Assembly (NCBI GenBank): GCA_030149115.1
Contig: JASBSE010000162.1
Coordinates: 1 to 6,628, forward strand
DNA: 6,628 nucleotides
Direction: 5' to 3'
Source of the DNA: Winogradskyella sp.
Lineage (GTDB): Bacteria > Bacteroidota > Bacteroidia > Flavobacteriales > Flavobacteriaceae
The notes under the pieces are model-generated. The model was given only the letters and a program-made list of their open reading frames with translations, ran no database searches and was not told where the DNA came from. Shown one piece after another: positions 5,673 through 6,628 of the stretch (positions are counted from its first letter, which is position 1; every line of letters starts with the position of its first letter). A program made the position numbers and the translations under genes.

Positions 5673-6212
5673 TTGAGTCCTAAGAAAATCGTTATTACAG
5701 GTGGTCCTGGTACCGGAAAATCATCAATAATCAATCATTTAAAACATCGTGGTTTTTTGTGTTATGATGAAATCTCTAGAGAAGTCACACTACAAGCAAG
5801 GAAAGATGGGATAGAACAACTATTCCTAACAGAACCTTTGCTGTTTAGTGAAAAACTTTTAGAGGGCAGATTAAGGCAGCATAATGAAGCCTCTAACGAG
5901 TCTGTCAACACTGTTTTTTTAGACAGAGGTATACCAGACATTTTGGCTTATATGGATTATATAGGTGACAAATATCCTCAATATTTTAGTGATGCCTCAC
6001 AAAACAACCGCTACAATTATGTTTTTGTATTAGCACCATGGCAAGAAATTTTTACAAGCGATAGTGAGCGCTACGAAAGCTTTGAACAGGCTATAGAAAT
6101 ACATCACCACCTTTTAAAAACTTACATGAAATTTGGTTATCAACTTATTGATGTACCGTTTGAAACTATAGAAAAAAGAACCGATTTTATTCTGGAGGTC
6201 TTAAATTTGTAG
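5673..6212 (+). CDS. P-loop ATPase/kinase-like protein (AAA_28 type), TTG start
   Basis: A 179-residue cytoplasmic P-loop NTPase. The Walker A motif GGPGTGKSS is at residues 10-18, right after a single beta strand. VFLDRGIPDILAYMDYIG (81-98) holds the Walker B-like strand and the DRG.PD motif typical of AAA_28 (NadR-like) proteins. YVFVLAPWQEIF (116-127) and the Arg-containing SERYESFEQA segment (131-140) fit the lid region of nucleotide-kinase-like folds. The substrate is unknown. I start at TTG 5673, which places five residues before the core strand. The frame is open back to 5625, but those 16 extra residues (VLIFYHDFYCKNTAN-like) have no family look and would overlap the divergent promoter. 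It diverges from DUF493 and ends 2 nt before recQ, suggesting an operon with the helicase. Confidence 0.88.
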   Translation: MSPKKIVITGGPGTGKSSIINHLKHRGFLCYDEISREVTLQARKDGIEQLFLTEPLLFSEKLLEGRLRQHNEASNESVNTVFLDRGIPDILAYMDYIGDKYPQYFSDASQNNRYNYVFVLAPWQEIFTSDSERYESFEQAIEIHHHLLKTYMKFGYQLIDVPFETIEKRTDFILEVLNL

Positions 6213-6214
6213 TA

Positions 6215-6628
6215 ATGCATCCTATTGAAGTTTTAGAACGGTATTGGAATTACACGTCTTTTAGACCCTTACAGGAAGACATTATAAATTCTGTATTGGC
6301 AAATGAAGACACCTTTGCTTTGCTACCAACTGGTGGTGGAAAATCAATTTGTTTTCAAGTTCCTGCTTTAATGAAAGAAGGTATTTGCGTTGTGGTTTCA
6401 CCGCTTATTGCCTTAATGAAAGACCAAGTAAATACCTTAAAACAAAAAGGCATCAAGGCTATCGCATTGACTTCTGGCATGTCTTACAAAGATCTGGACA
6501 CGCAACTAGATAATTGTATTTATGGCAATTACAAGTTCTTATACCTTTCACCAGAGCGTTTACAGCAACCATTAGTACAAGAACGTCTGCAACTTATGCA
6601 GATAAATTTAATAGCGGTAGACGAAGCC
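6215..6628 (+). CDS. recQ: RecQ-family ATP-dependent DNA helicase (N-terminal 138 residues, cut by window edge)
   Basis: The frame starts with ATG at 6215 and stays open to the last base. The 138 residues contain the RecQ motif 0 (FRPLQ, 16-20), Walker A TGGGKS (39-44), motif Ia VVSPLIALMKDQV (60-72), motif Ib LYLSPERL (109-116) and the start of motif II, VDEA (135-138), where the DExH box is cut. RecQ enzymes are superfamily 2 3'-5' helicases that act in recombination and replication-fork repair. The zinc-binding, winged-helix and any HRDC domains lie outside, so it cannot be settled whether this is the long HRDC-bearing RecQ or the shorter paralogue common in Bacteroidota; the N-terminus (WNYTSFRPLQ) suggests the shorter one. 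It begins 2 nt after the ATPase stop, so the two are likely co-transcribed. Confidence 0.95.
   Translation, partial: MHPIEVLERYWNYTSFRPLQEDIINSVLANEDTFALLPTGGGKSICFQVPALMKEGICVVVSPLIALMKDQVNTLKQKGIKAIALTSGMSYKDLDTQLDNCIYGNYKFLYLSPERLQQPLVQERLQLMQINLIAVDEA

Noticed and set aside
1..6628. CRISPR array, insertion sequence, prophage or new defence system
   Set aside because: No regularly spaced repeats, transposase, integrase, phage or toxin-antitoxin-like genes are visible; almost the whole window is accounted for by intact chromosomal genes.

Overview
The window is AT-rich bacterial DNA, almost certainly from the Bacteroidota and most likely a marine-type member of the Flavobacteriaceae. The evidence is the gene pairs DUF4290-murA and DUF493/AAA ATPase/RecQ, Bacteroidota-type -7 promoter boxes (TATCTTTG and a near match), weak or absent Shine-Dalgarno sequences, and the general protein style. 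Eight genes can be supported, plus one possible gene tail at the left edge. The RecQ gene is cut by the right edge.

Left block (1-3048, + strand): four co-directional genes encode an atypical short-chain dehydrogenase, a TspO/MBR membrane protein, an SRPBCC ligand-binding protein and a class I CPD photolyase. The first three are packed with gaps of 6 and 2 nt and look like one operon. The photolyase follows after 107 nt that hold an imperfect, REP-like inverted repeat. Together they look like a light or photo-oxidative stress module: porphyrin/tetrapyrrole binding (TspO), a possible hydrophobic-ligand carrier (SRPBCC), a redox-fold protein and DNA photorepair. The first ATG overlaps a stop codon (TAATG), so the operon probably continues to the left.

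Middle block (3049-5199): the photolyase and murA converge on a 183-nt gap with two back-to-back intrinsic terminators, one for each strand. On the - strand, a DUF4290 protein and MurA form a tight two-gene unit with a 6-nt gap. A candidate Bacteroidota promoter lies upstream of DUF4290. MurA has Asp instead of Cys at the position fosfomycin alkylates.

Right block (5200-6628): a DUF493 (YbeD-like) gene on the - strand is divergent from a P-loop ATPase (AAA_28 type) on the + strand, which is followed after 2 nt by the N-terminal part of a RecQ helicase. Both DUF4290 and the ATPase appear to start at TTG.

I see no CRISPR array, tRNA, rRNA, insertion sequence, prophage gene or defence system. 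The most interesting points are the SDR that lacks its catalytic Tyr, its place in the photolyase cluster, the REP-like element inside that cluster, and the MurA Cys-to-Asp change.
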